Positions 16,696-24,536 of a stretch of DNA of 64,000 nucleotides are shown here, one piece after another. Position 1 is the stretch's first letter. Every line of letters begins with the position of its first letter. The position numbers were made by a program, and so were the translations under genes. The notes beneath the pieces are model-generated. The model made no database searches and was not told where the DNA came from. It was given only the letters and a program-made list of their open reading frames with translations. The DNA lies in the NCBI RefSeq assembly GCF_026342735.1, contig NZ_JAPEMM010000002.1, positions 992,001-1,056,000 of the forward strand, given 5' to 3'. The stretch is from Streptomyces sp. NBC_00193 (GTDB taxonomy: Bacteria; Actinomycetota; Actinomycetes; Streptomycetales; Streptomycetaceae).

Positions 16696-17733
16696 TCACG
16701 TCGAGTCCCGCGGCACCGCCACCGCCGCCATCAGGTCGTGTCTGCGTACCGCCGCCGCGGGCTCCCGCACCGCCTCGTCCACCAGCGCCGCCAACCGCTC
16801 GCCCGTCGGCATCTCGATCTGCACCGTGCTGAGCCTCGGCCGCAGCAACCGCCCGATCAGCAGATCGTCCGCACCCATGACGGCCACGTCCTCCGGCACC
16901 CGCAGGCCCACGTCCTGGAAGGCCCGCATCAGCAGCATCGCGTACTCGTCGTTGTACGCGAACGCCGCCTCCAGCCCCAGAGCCCCCCACCGCTGTGCCA
17001 GTTCCGCCGCCGACTCCTCCGAGTAGGCCATCCGCAGGGCCACGATCTCCGCCCCCGCCACGGACCGCGCACCCTCCAGACGGGGCGTGGAGAAGAGACC
17101 CAGCCCCTCCTCCTGCGGAACCACCACGCCGATCCGCCGCCGGCCCCGCTCCACCAGGTGCTCGGCCGCCCGCGCGCCGACCTCCGCCTGGTCCATGAGC
17201 AGCGCGTGGGCCCCGGGAACGGCTTGCGGCCCCATCGTCAGCACGGCGCGCGCCCCGGCCCGCTTGAGCGTGGCCACGTTGTGCGCGGACAGGGTGATCT
17301 CCCCGAGGGAGAGCACCGCGACGGGCCGCAGTTCGGCCCAGGCCCGCGCGGCCTCGTCACCGGTGAGGCCGAGGCTGCCGTACTGGACCACCGTGTAGTC
17401 CAGGCCGCGCAGCGCCCACTGCAACTCGTTGAGGAAGGTGCTGTACAGCGGGCCGATCGGCACGTGCGAGGTGGGCAGCAGCACGATGCGCGTGTGCCCG
17501 GCGCGCAGGCTGCGGGCGGCCGCGTGGGGGACGTAGCCGAGCTCCTCGGCGGCCTCGCGCACCTTGCGGCGGGTCGGCTCGCTGATGCGTACGGCCTCCG
17601 CGTTGTTCAGGACGTACGAGACCGTCGCGCGCGACACTCCGGCGAGACGGGCGACGTCCGCGCTGGTCGGGACGGGCGCCGGCGACGGGGACGGCGGCGT
17701 GGGGGGCTTCGGCGGTTTCGATGACTGAGACAT
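16696..17733 (-). CDS. LacI-family transcriptional regulator
   Basis: The 345-residue protein has a short Pro-rich leader, then the LacI headpiece TSADVARLAGVSRATVSYVLNNAE at about 23-46 with hinge residues AARSLRAGHTR. A periplasmic-binding-like effector domain follows (IVLLPTSHVPIGPLYSTFLNEL, MDQAEVGARAAEHLVERGRRRIGVV, AFAYNDEYAMLLMRAFQDVGLRVPEDVAVMGADD). It is divergent from an MFS transporter and alpha/beta hydrolase operon, with an 11-11-11 inverted repeat between them, and so is probably their repressor. The effector is likely a sugar or a transporter substrate; sequence does not say which. Confidence 0.87.
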   Translation of the reverse strand: MSQSSKPPKPPTPPSPSPAPVPTSADVARLAGVSRATVSYVLNNAEAVRISEPTRRKVREAAEELGYVPHAAARSLRAGHTRIVLLPTSHVPIGPLYSTFLNELQWALRGLDYTVVQYGSLGLTGDEAARAWAELRPVAVLSLGEITLSAHNVATLKRAGARAVLTMGPQAVPGAHALLMDQAEVGARAAEHLVERGRRRIGVVVPQEEGLGLFSTPRLEGARSVAGAEIVALRMAYSEESAAELAQRWGALGLEAAFAYNDEYAMLLMRAFQDVGLRVPEDVAVMGADDLLIGRLLRPRLSTVQIEMPTGERLAALVDEAVREPAAAVRRHDLMAAVAVPRDST

Positions 17734-17801
17734 TGCCGTGGCATCTTTCCAGACCGTTTGTGCCCAGGGGCTAGCGGATGGCCGGAAACCAATGCTACAC
17801 A

Positions 17802-17834
17802 GTGGTTACACGATTCACTGACACGTGTAACCAC
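17802..17834. promoter_or_regulatory. Perfect inverted repeat, likely LacI-family operator
   Basis: GTGGTTACACG at 17802-17812 and CGTGTAACCAC at 17824-17834 are exact inverse complements across 11 bases. The right arm also contains the short palindrome ACACGTGT (17821-17828). The site is about 70 bp before the LacI start and about 190 bp before the MFS start, and is the strongest operator candidate in this divergent region. Confidence 0.6.
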
Positions 17835-18021
17835 GACGTCACCCCAGCTTCACCAAGGGTGTCTCCACATGTGCCCGTGCCGTGTCCGGTCGTGCCGCCG
17901 CCCTGCCGTGTTCCGTCGCACCCCCGCCGTCGCGACGGGGCGGCGCGCACTCCTCCCCACACCCCTCAGTGCGCACCCTTCCCTACCCCTCGCCCCTTCC
18001 CAAACTGCCCAGGAGGGCACC

Positions 18022-19266
18022 GTGGCCCTTTCCTCCCCCGGCACCGGCACCGCCGCCGCCACCACCGACGCCCCCGCCAACCGGCGCGGCCTGCTCCCCT
18101 TGCTGCTCGTCGGCAACGGAGCCATGTACGCCCTCTACATCGGCGTCGCCGGCGTACTCCTCGCCCTCCAGGTCGAAGACATCGACGCCGCGAACAAGGT
18201 CGCCAACTTCGGCCTGATCGCAGGGGTCTCCGCGATCTTCGCAACGGTCTTCAACCCGGTCGCGGGCGCCCTGTCCGACCGCAGCGGACGGCGCAACCCC
18301 TGGATCCTGGGCGGTGGACTCGCCGCGATACCGGCGATGTTCCTGCTCGGCGCCGCGGACACGATCCTCCTCATCACCATCGCCTGGTGCCTCGGCCAGG
18401 CCGTGATGAACATCTACCAGGCCGCCATCACCTCCGTGGTCCCCGACCGGGTGCCCATGAGCGCCCGCGGCAAGGCCTCCGCCGCCGTCGGCCTCGGCCT
18501 GCCGCTCGGCTCGACCGTCGGCGCCCTGATCGGCGCGGCCTTCTCGGACGACTACCGCACCGGCTACCTGGTCTTCGGCGCGATCGTCGCCGGCGCCGCC
18601 GTCCTGTTCACCACCTGCACCCGCGAGGAACGGCGCCCGACCAAGCCCTCCATGCCGGTCAAGGCGCAGCTCGCCGCCTTCGCGAGCGCCCTCAAGGACC
18701 ACGACTTCCGCTGGGCGTTCATCGGGCGGGCCCTGCTGGTCCTCGGCTACTTCGCGGTGAGCGGCTACCAGCTGTACATCCTCCAGGACCACACCGTGCT
18801 GCCCGAGGGGATGAAGCCGGAGGCGGCGGTGGCCATCATGATGCCGCTGACGAGCGTGGCCATGGTCGTCTCCACCGTCCTCGGCGGCTGGCTCTCGGAC
18901 AAGTACGACCGCCGCAAGCTCTTCGTCGGCGCCTCCGCCCTGCTGTCCGCCATCGCCCTGCTGATCCCGGCCCTGTCGACCAGCTGGACCGCCATGCTGG
19001 CCTTCGCCGTGATCAACGGCCTCGCGTTCGGCTGCTACATGGCCGTGGACACCGCGCTGGTGACGATGGTGCTCCCCAAGGCCGAGGACGCCGCCCGCGA
19101 CATGGGCGTCCTCAACATCGCCAACGCCGGCCCGCAGATCATCGCCCCCTTCATCGCCTCGGTGATCGTGTCCGTGAGCGGCGGCTACACGGCCCTGTTC
19201 ATCGCGGCCGCCGCCCTGGCCGTGGCCGGCGCCCTGGCCGTCAAGCCGATCCGCAGCGTCCGCTAA
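18022..19266 (+). CDS. MFS transporter
   Basis: GTG 18022 behind CAGGAGGGCACC gives 414 residues. The upstream open frame has no ribosome site and is rejected. Twelve membrane segments are predicted by eye. MFS cytoplasmic motifs are GALSDRSGRRNPWILGG at about 85-101 and, in the second half, GGWLSDKYDRRKLFVG. The pattern recalls the sugar or glycoside-cation symporter-like branch (MFS with long loop EERRPTKPSMPVKAQL). It heads an operon with an alpha/beta hydrolase 118 bp downstream and is likely regulated by the divergent LacI protein. The substrate is unknown. Confidence 0.82.
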   Translation: MALSSPGTGTAAATTDAPANRRGLLPLLLVGNGAMYALYIGVAGVLLALQVEDIDAANKVANFGLIAGVSAIFATVFNPVAGALSDRSGRRNPWILGGGLAAIPAMFLLGAADTILLITIAWCLGQAVMNIYQAAITSVVPDRVPMSARGKASAAVGLGLPLGSTVGALIGAAFSDDYRTGYLVFGAIVAGAAVLFTTCTREERRPTKPSMPVKAQLAAFASALKDHDFRWAFIGRALLVLGYFAVSGYQLYILQDHTVLPEGMKPEAAVAIMMPLTSVAMVVSTVLGGWLSDKYDRRKLFVGASALLSAIALLIPALSTSWTAMLAFAVINGLAFGCYMAVDTALVTMVLPKAEDAARDMGVLNIANAGPQIIAPFIASVIVSVSGGYTALFIAAAALAVAGALAVKPIRSVR

Positions 19267-19285
19267 CCACGACGCACCCCACCCG

Positions 19286-19362
19286 ACCTCGCACCTCGCA
19301 CCTCGCACCTCACTCCTCACTCCTCACTCCTCACTCCTCACTCCTCACTCCTCACTCCTCAC
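19286..19362. repeat. Heptanucleotide tandem repeat, 11 units
   Basis: Eleven 7-bp units lie end to end: ACCTCGC three times, ACCTCAC once, TCCTCAC seven times. They occupy most of the 118-bp spacer between the MFS stop and the hydrolase ribosome site. The copy number is likely to vary by replication slippage and would change the spacer length. Confidence 0.85.
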
Positions 19363-19384
19363 CCTGACGCTGAAAGGCACCACC

Positions 19385-20080
19385 GTGCAGCTCCACACCC
19401 ACACCTGGGGCGAAGGCGACCGCGTCGCCCTCCTGATCCACGGGATCATGGCCGACCACCGGACCTGGCGCCGGGTCGGCCCGGCCCTCGCCGAGCGCGG
19501 CTACCGCGCCATCGCCGTGGACCTGCGCGGCCACGGCGCCAGCGGCCGGGGCGAGTACAGCGCGGAGTCCTTCGCCGACGACGTGGTCGAAACCCTCCCG
19601 GCCGGCGCCGAACTCGCCATCGGCCACTCCCTGGGCGGCCTGACCCTCGCGAAGGCCGTCGACCGTCTGAAGCCGCAGCGCGCCGTCTTCTCCGACCCGG
19701 CCTGGCACCTGGCGGAACTCGGCGAAGGTTTCGGCCCCGAGATGTTCGCCCAGTTCAAGTCGGCGCCCAAAGAACAGATCCAGGCCATGAACCCCCGTTG
19801 GGACGAGGCCGACGTGGACATCGAACTGGCCACCCTGGCCGTCTGGGACGAGGCGACCGCCCTGAGCCTGGCCCCTCTGGCGGGTACGGACCTGCTGCCG
19901 GCCGCACCGGTGGTCCCGTCCCTCGTACAACTGGCGGACCCGAGCTTCCTGATCTCGCCGGAGCGCGCGACGATCCTCAAGGAACGCGGCTTCGAGGTCC
20001 GCTCGGTCACCGGCGCCGGCCACACCATCCACCGCGACGACTTCGACGGCTTCATGGCATCGCTGGAGGGCTGGATCTAA
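19385..20080 (+). CDS. Alpha/beta-fold hydrolase
   Basis: GTG 19385 opens a 231-residue protein. It has the oxyanion-hole strand LLIHGIMADHRTW, AVDLRGHGASG, the nucleophile elbow GHSLGG (Ser82) and the late catalytic His in GAGHTIHRDDF. It is a single-domain serine hydrolase without a signal peptide, so cytoplasmic. Co-transcription with the MFS transporter suggests that it hydrolyses an imported ester, lactone or glycoside. A good hairpin terminator follows the stop. Confidence 0.82.
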   Translation: MQLHTHTWGEGDRVALLIHGIMADHRTWRRVGPALAERGYRAIAVDLRGHGASGRGEYSAESFADDVVETLPAGAELAIGHSLGGLTLAKAVDRLKPQRAVFSDPAWHLAELGEGFGPEMFAQFKSAPKEQIQAMNPRWDEADVDIELATLAVWDEATALSLAPLAGTDLLPAAPVVPSLVQLADPSFLISPERATILKERGFEVRSVTGAGHTIHRDDFDGFMASLEGWI

Positions 20081-20105
20081 CCGCACCACCCAGCCCACGC
20101 ACTCT

Positions 20106-20140
20106 CCCTCGGCCGAACTCTCCTTCAGCCGAGGGGGTTT
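20106..20140 (+). terminator. Rho-independent-like terminator after the hydrolase gene
   Basis: CCCTCGGC at 20106-20113 pairs with GCCGAGGG at 20128-20135 around a 14-nt loop and is followed by GGTTT. It closes the MFS-hydrolase operon. Confidence 0.7.
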
Positions 20141-20145
20141 CGCCC

Positions 20146-20567
20146 ATGGAGTCCCGGCCGAAACCCGCGGGCACGGCGGGCACGGCTCTGCGCGCCGTCT
20201 TCTCCGGGCTGGACGACGCGACCTCCTACCGGGTCTCGGTGACGGCGAAGAACGCCGTCGGCAGCGGCCCGGTGTCCCGTTCCGCACTCGCCCAGAGCGT
20301 CGCCGTGGCCGGCGGAGCCGTCCTCGACGTGCAGGACGCCCCCCTCATCGGGACTTCGTGGCGCTGGGAATCCTGTTCTTCAGCTGGAAGAAGGACAACG
20401 GTGCGTACAACCACGCGGCAGTCGTGACCGGCAACAACCAAGGCGTCGTCCGTATTGCCCAGCACGGTTTCAACGACCGCGACACGCTCGCGGCGATCAT
20501 GGCTCGGAACCGGACCGGCCCCAACCCGATCGTCGAGGTCGGCGCGCTTCGGCCGATGTCTCGATGA
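20146..20567 (+). pseudogene. Remnant of a secreted Fn3-amidase protein
   Basis: Two pieces of a larger protein lie in different frames. From 20146 the product reads as the second half of a fibronectin type III domain (FSGLDDATSYRVSVTAKNAVGSGPVS). From about 20358, in another frame, it reads as the C-terminus of an amidase-6-like domain (ILFFSWKKDNGAYNHAAVVTGN through VRIAQHGFNDRDTL, ending at TGA 20565-20567). The catalytic N-terminal part and signal peptide are absent. An internal deletion joined the pieces out of frame. Confidence 0.55.
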
Positions 20568-20909
20568 GGCCGGGAGCGGCCTTGCGGGCCGTGGCGTCCT
20601 CCGTGACGGCCTTCGGCCTGCTGACGGCCTGCTCCGAAGACCGCCGAGAACTGGATCGCGGCATTCGGCAAGGGGGCCCGGGGCAAGGTGACCGCGGAGT
20701 TCTACGACGAGGGCTCGCTCCGGCAGGAGGTCGTGCTCTATCTGCACGAGACCGGGCAGATCAAGCAGATCCAGGTCCGGGCCATCAGTGTGGACGGCAA
20801 GGACGTCTGGCGCGTGACCATGGACGAGCCCGCCCCCGAGGAGGCCACCGTCGTGCACCCATGGGTGCCGAAGAAGCCCGGCGAACTCGGTTCGAAGACC
20901 GTGCGCTGA
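20564..20909 (+). pseudogene. Small lipoprotein gene broken by a frameshift
   Basis: ATG 20564 overlaps the preceding stop (ATGA). The first frame encodes a lipoprotein signal (AVASSVTAFGLLTACSED) and then becomes Arg-rich nonsense. In another frame, from about 20636, ENWIAAFGKGARGKVTAEFYDEG continues into VLYLHETGQIKQIQVRAISVDGKDVWRVTMDEP and ends at 20909. Read together they make one short exported protein interrupted just after the lipobox. I do not recognise the family. The coupling to the amidase remnant suggests an old toxin-immunity or enzyme-inhibitor pair, but that is speculation. Confidence 0.5.
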
Positions 20910-20931
20910 GCTGATCCGGACGCGTCCTGAC

Positions 20932-20975
20932 AAGGGGCGTCGCCTGCGCGGGAAACCGTGTGGGCGGCGCCCCTT
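20932..20975 (+). terminator. Hairpin terminator
   Basis: AAGGGGCGTCGCC at 20932-20944 pairs with GGCGGCGCCCCTT at 20963-20975 with one central mismatch. It follows the broken lipoprotein gene and separates it from the MazF-like gene. Confidence 0.6.
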
Positions 20976-21064
20976 CGTGGCATGGTCCGCGCCCACACCG
21001 TCACCCGGCGGCTGCCGCCTCAGGCAGTGCGACAGGGGCGTCAAGACCCAGTAATCTCCCGTAA

Positions 21065-21526
21065 ATGACGGCACTTTCACACCACAGCAACGGCCACGTA
21101 GAGCAGCCCGGCCGCGACGGGGTCACCGCGACCGCCGAGGCCGATCCGCATGCCATCGGGCCGGTGCAGACCTCGTACGCCCCCGATCGCGACGGGGATC
21201 CCGACCCCGGCGAGATCGTGTGGACCTGGGTTCCGTACGAGGAGAACGACGGGCGCGGCAAGGACCGGCCGGTCCTGGTCGTGGCCCGGGAAGAGCGCGG
21301 CACGCTCCTGGCCGTGCAGTTGTCCAGCAAGCGGCACGACCACGACCGGGAGTGGGTCCCCATCGGGACCGGACCGTGGGACAACGCGGGACGGGAGTCC
21401 TGGGTGGACGTGGACCGGGTGCTGCGCGTCCACGAGGACGGCATGCGGCGGGAGGCGTGCGCGCTGGACCTGGGCCGGTTCCAGCTCGTCGTGGACCGAC
21501 TCCGCGAGCGGTACGGCTGGCGCTAG
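21065..21526 (+). CDS. PemK/MazF-family toxin-like protein, no adjacent antitoxin
   Basis: ATG 21065 gives 153 residues. The first 40 are a low-complexity extension; the MazF/PemK barrel starts near residue 47 with PGEIVWTWVPYEENDGRGKDRPVLVVARE, where the proline-glycine turn and K-x-R-P-V-L are family marks. WVPIGTGPWDNAGRESWVDVDRVLRV and LDLGRFQLVVDRLRERYGW follow. MazF proteins cut RNA at short motifs, but this Streptomyces branch often lacks a neighbouring antitoxin, and its activity is unproven. No small antitoxin frame is found on either side, so a canonical toxin-antitoxin module is not present here. Confidence 0.72.
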   Translation: MTALSHHSNGHVEQPGRDGVTATAEADPHAIGPVQTSYAPDRDGDPDPGEIVWTWVPYEENDGRGKDRPVLVVAREERGTLLAVQLSSKRHDHDREWVPIGTGPWDNAGRESWVDVDRVLRVHEDGMRREACALDLGRFQLVVDRLRERYGWR

Positions 21527-21576
21527 CCCCAGGACCGGGGCCGAGCCAGGCCTGGCGCAACTCCCCGCCCCCGCCC

Positions 21577-23499
21577 CTACAACGTCCCCGGCAGCCGGTC
21601 CGCCAGCAAGGCCAGGCCCCGCCTCAGGCGGCGGAAGTACGTGGCGCGGCTGATGTGGACCTCGCGGGCCGCCTGGTGGTGGGTGCGGGGCCGGCCGCTG
21701 AGGTAGTAGGCGCGCAGGATGGCGCCCGCCTCGGCGTCGGCGGGGGCGTCGGCCAGCGCCAGTTCCAGTACGGCGTTGTCCAGCCAGCCGCGCAGTGCCT
21801 GCGCCGTGGGCAGTCCCGGGCGGGCCAGCAGCGGGCTGCGGGCCAGGGCGCGCGGGTCGCGGATGCGAGCCAGCGCCCAGGCGACGGCCCCCGGAACGTC
21901 AACCGCCCCCGACTCCCCCTCCAGCCGCCGCGCAGGGCCCCCGCCCGGGCCGAGGGTCCGCATCCAGCCCGGTAGCCCGGCGGGGTTGAAGTCGTGGCTG
22001 TAGACCTCGGGCCGGCGCCCGCAGCGGTAGACGTCGTCGCGGATGCCGCCGTGCGGGCGGAAGCTCAGCGCGCGCAGCAGCGTCTGGTAGTCGGGGCTGG
22101 CCGTGGACACCACCAGGTGCCCGGCGATCACCGCCTGGCCCAGGATGTCCCGCAGGATCTGCGCGTGGGCGACCGGGTCCGCCGCGTACGCGGCTCCGAG
22201 GAACAGCCCGCCGGAGTGCTCGCGGGCGCCGTCCAGGAGGCCGGTGGCGTGCTGCTGGAGGAGGGGTTCGATGCCGGCCTGCGTGCCCTGCGCGACGGGC
22301 AGCAGCGCGGCCAGTCCCACGGGCCGCCCGTCCCGGTCGCGGGCCAGCCGGAAGGCCGCGGGGCCGGCCGCGTCCAGCCACTGGCCGGTGATCCGCTCGC
22401 AGCGCCGTACGTCGAACCCCCCGCGCACCGCCCACCCGCGCATCAGCCGGCCGATGTCCGCGGTCTCCCCGGCGCGGGCGGGTCCGATCGCGGCGGGCCC
22501 GATCGCGGCGGATTCCTCGGCGGGCGGGAACAGCGAGCCGCGCAGGGTCGGGTCGCCGGACAGGAACAGGCCCTGTTCCACCAGCCGGGCGCGCTCCTGC
22601 GGGTCGCGGCGTTCGGTCAGCAGGGCCCGCCGGTAGTCGGCGGCGCGGGCGCGGAGCCCTTCGTGGTGCTGCGGGCGCCGCCACTGGTAGGCGAGTTCGA
22701 ACAGGGTGCGGAAGGGTTCGCGGACCGCCAGCCCGAGCCGCTCCCTGCGGACGAGGCTCAGCCCGGCCAGCGCCGAGAACAGGTCCGGGCCGCCGCTCAG
22801 CAGCCGCTCGTCCCCGGCCCGTACGGTCGCCAGCAGCCGCAGCGCGTGCCGTCTGCGCCCGCTCCCGGGGGCGGCTGCCGGGCGTTCGCGGTCGAGCCGG
22901 AGCAGCACCTCCTCGGTCATCGCGTCGGCGACGGCCCCGGGGGCGTCGGCCGGGGTGCCCGCGAGGAGCGCCCGGGCGGCCAGCCGGGCCAGCAGCGGGT
23001 TCCCGCCGGCCAGCCGGACCGCCAGGGCCACCGCCTCGGGGTCCTCGACGCCGTACGCACGGACCTGGGCCTCGACGGCCCCCGCCCCTACGGGCCCGAG
23101 GGTCAGGGCGGTCAGGGCGGTCAGGGGCCGCTCCGCCCATTCGGCGACGGCGGCGGCGACGGCCCGCAGGGGGAACCGGCCGACCAGCAGCACCGGCCTG
23201 CGGGGGCCTCCGCCCGTCCCTGCCGGGGGGTCTTCGAGGGCGGCGGCGACGGCTTCGGCCTGCTCGGGCGCGTCCACGCTGTCGACGAGCAGCAGTCCCC
23301 CGCCGGACCCGGCCGCCAGCGCGGCGCGGACCCGGGAGCCCGCCTCCCCGGCTCCCAGCCCGGCCAGGTCGACGGCGTCCGCGACGGGCAGCCGCCGGGC
23401 CAGCCGGGACTTGCCACTGCCGAGCATCCCGCCGAGATGGACGGGCGGTCCCGCTTCCAGGGCGGCCCGCAGCGCCGCGAGCTCCTCGGTTCTCTCCAC
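21577..23499 (-). CDS. AAA/STAND-type ATPase with C-terminal helix-turn-helix
   Basis: The 640-residue protein opens with a P-loop, GGMLGSGKSRLARR (Walker A Lys30, Ser31), and a Walker B-like GGGLLLVDSVDAPEQA near 70. LVGRFPLRAV and an Arg/Leu-rich helical region follow. The middle (about 330-560) has no clear domain but contains WMRTLGPGGGP and HDFNPAGLPG. The C-terminus, HHQAAREVHISRATYFRRLRRGLALL, is a helix-turn-helix. The plan resembles NTPase-coupled transcription regulators of Streptomyces. The gene is divergent from the secreted lectin gene, a possible target. Confidence 0.65.
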   Translation of the reverse strand: MERTEELAALRAALEAGPPVHLGGMLGSGKSRLARRLPVADAVDLAGLGAGEAGSRVRAALAAGSGGGLLLVDSVDAPEQAEAVAAALEDPPAGTGGGPRRPVLLVGRFPLRAVAAAVAEWAERPLTALTALTLGPVGAGAVEAQVRAYGVEDPEAVALAVRLAGGNPLLARLAARALLAGTPADAPGAVADAMTEEVLLRLDRERPAAAPGSGRRRHALRLLATVRAGDERLLSGGPDLFSALAGLSLVRRERLGLAVREPFRTLFELAYQWRRPQHHEGLRARAADYRRALLTERRDPQERARLVEQGLFLSGDPTLRGSLFPPAEESAAIGPAAIGPARAGETADIGRLMRGWAVRGGFDVRRCERITGQWLDAAGPAAFRLARDRDGRPVGLAALLPVAQGTQAGIEPLLQQHATGLLDGAREHSGGLFLGAAYAADPVAHAQILRDILGQAVIAGHLVVSTASPDYQTLLRALSFRPHGGIRDDVYRCGRRPEVYSHDFNPAGLPGWMRTLGPGGGPARRLEGESGAVDVPGAVAWALARIRDPRALARSPLLARPGLPTAQALRGWLDNAVLELALADAPADAEAGAILRAYYLSGRPRTHHQAAREVHISRATYFRRLRRGLALLADRLPGTL

Positions 23500-23676
23500 G
23501 CTCCCGGGACGATACCGATCCGGCGTCCTGCCTGATCAGCAGGCAACCGGCCGTTCTCTGGCCGGAGTTGACACCACGGTGAGACTGTCCGGCCGCGCCG
23601 CGCGGCTACTGTCGAGCCGACCGCGGGCCCGGCGGCACCTCCCCTCTCCTTCCTCTTCTCCCGAAAGGAGCCACGC
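23500..23676. promoter_or_regulatory. Divergent promoter region with two inverted repeats
   Basis: TGCCTG-ATCAG-CAGGCA (about 23529-23545) and CCGGCC-N7-GGCCGG (about 23547-23565) lie back to back, followed by TTGACA at 23578-23583. A matching -10 box is not obvious. The arrangement could serve the ATPase/HTH protein or the lectin gene. Confidence 0.4.
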
Positions 23677-24435
23677 GTGAAGCTGGCTCGATGCCTGTCG
23701 GCCGCTGCCGCCGCTCTGTTCACCGTCACGGCGCTGTTCGCCTCCCCGGCGGGCGCCACCCCGGCTGCCACCCCGGTCGCGGCTGCCGCCTCCGCCCCCG
23801 CCGCCGCCTCGGCGGCCCTGGCCCCGACCGCCCCCAAGTACTTCACCGGCATCGGCTACGGCCCGTACAACATCGCCGTCGAAGGCGCCTGGAGCAGTGC
23901 CTACGGCCAGGCCGTGGGCGAGGGCTACGAGACGTTCCGCTGTTCCAAGAGCAACGGTCCGCGGGCGATACCGATCGGCGGCGACGGGTACTACCAGGTC
24001 CTCGTGGAGATCTACTGCAACCCGGCACCGCCCGCCGGATCCGGCCAGATCGTCGGCGTGCACTCCGGCAAGTGCCTGGACGTCAAGGCCGCGGGCACCA
24101 AGGACGGCACGCCGATCCAGATCTACCAGTGCAACGGCACGGACGCGCAGGCCTGGAAGCTGGAGAGCGACGGCACGGTCCGCGCGCTCGGCCGGTGCAT
24201 GGACGTCCAGTTCGCCAAGACCGAGAACGGCTCGCTGATCGGGCTCAACTCCTGCCACCAGGGCCTGAACCAGAAGTGGGAGGCGATCCCGGGCGGTCTG
24301 CTGCGCAGCGTCCACTCGGGCAAGTGCCTCGACGCCCTGGGCTGGGCCACCGCCAACGGCGCGCGGGTAGGGCTGTGGGACTGCATGCCCACGGCCACCA
24401 ACCAGCAGTGGCGGGGCAGCGCGCTCGGCACCTGA
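23677..24435 (+). CDS. Secreted protein with ricin-type beta-trefoil lectin domain
   Basis: GTG 23677 follows GAAAGGAGCCACGC. Residues 1-27 are a signal peptide ending ASPAGA. An Ala/Pro-rich stretch and a small unassigned segment (KYFTGIGYGPYNIAVEGAWSSAY) precede the lectin domain (about 125-250), which has three repeats, each with a GKCLDV/GRCMDV-type start and a Q-x-W-type end (AQAWKLE, NQKWEAI, NQQWRGS). Such domains bind galactose- or xylose-type glycans outside the cell. No catalytic domain is attached, so it may be a stand-alone lectin. The divergent HTH-ATPase could regulate it. Confidence 0.82.
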   Translation: MKLARCLSAAAAALFTVTALFASPAGATPAATPVAAAASAPAAASAALAPTAPKYFTGIGYGPYNIAVEGAWSSAYGQAVGEGYETFRCSKSNGPRAIPIGGDGYYQVLVEIYCNPAPPAGSGQIVGVHSGKCLDVKAAGTKDGTPIQIYQCNGTDAQAWKLESDGTVRALGRCMDVQFAKTENGSLIGLNSCHQGLNQKWEAIPGGLLRSVHSGKCLDALGWATANGARVGLWDCMPTATNQQWRGSALGT

Positions 24436-24536
24436 TCCGGCCGGGAGCCGGGGCCGGGGGCAGGTGCTCCCGGTCCCCAGCCCCCAGCCCCCCGCTCCGA
24501 CATGTGCCCTCCCCGCCCCCTTGCGACAATGGGTCC

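Noticed and set aside
12934..17724. Plus-strand open frame of about 1600 codons
   Set aside because: It spans four well-supported minus-strand genes (dehydrogenase, thiolase, LacI, thioredoxin start), with Arg/Gly/Asp-rich antisense composition and no domain.
19286..19362. Heptamer array as a CRISPR or integration-site array
   Set aside because: Units are directly adjacent with no spacers, and they are only 7 bp long.
21065..21526. Complete type II toxin-antitoxin module
   Set aside because: No antitoxin-like frame is found on either side; the flanks are a terminator and an ATPase gene.
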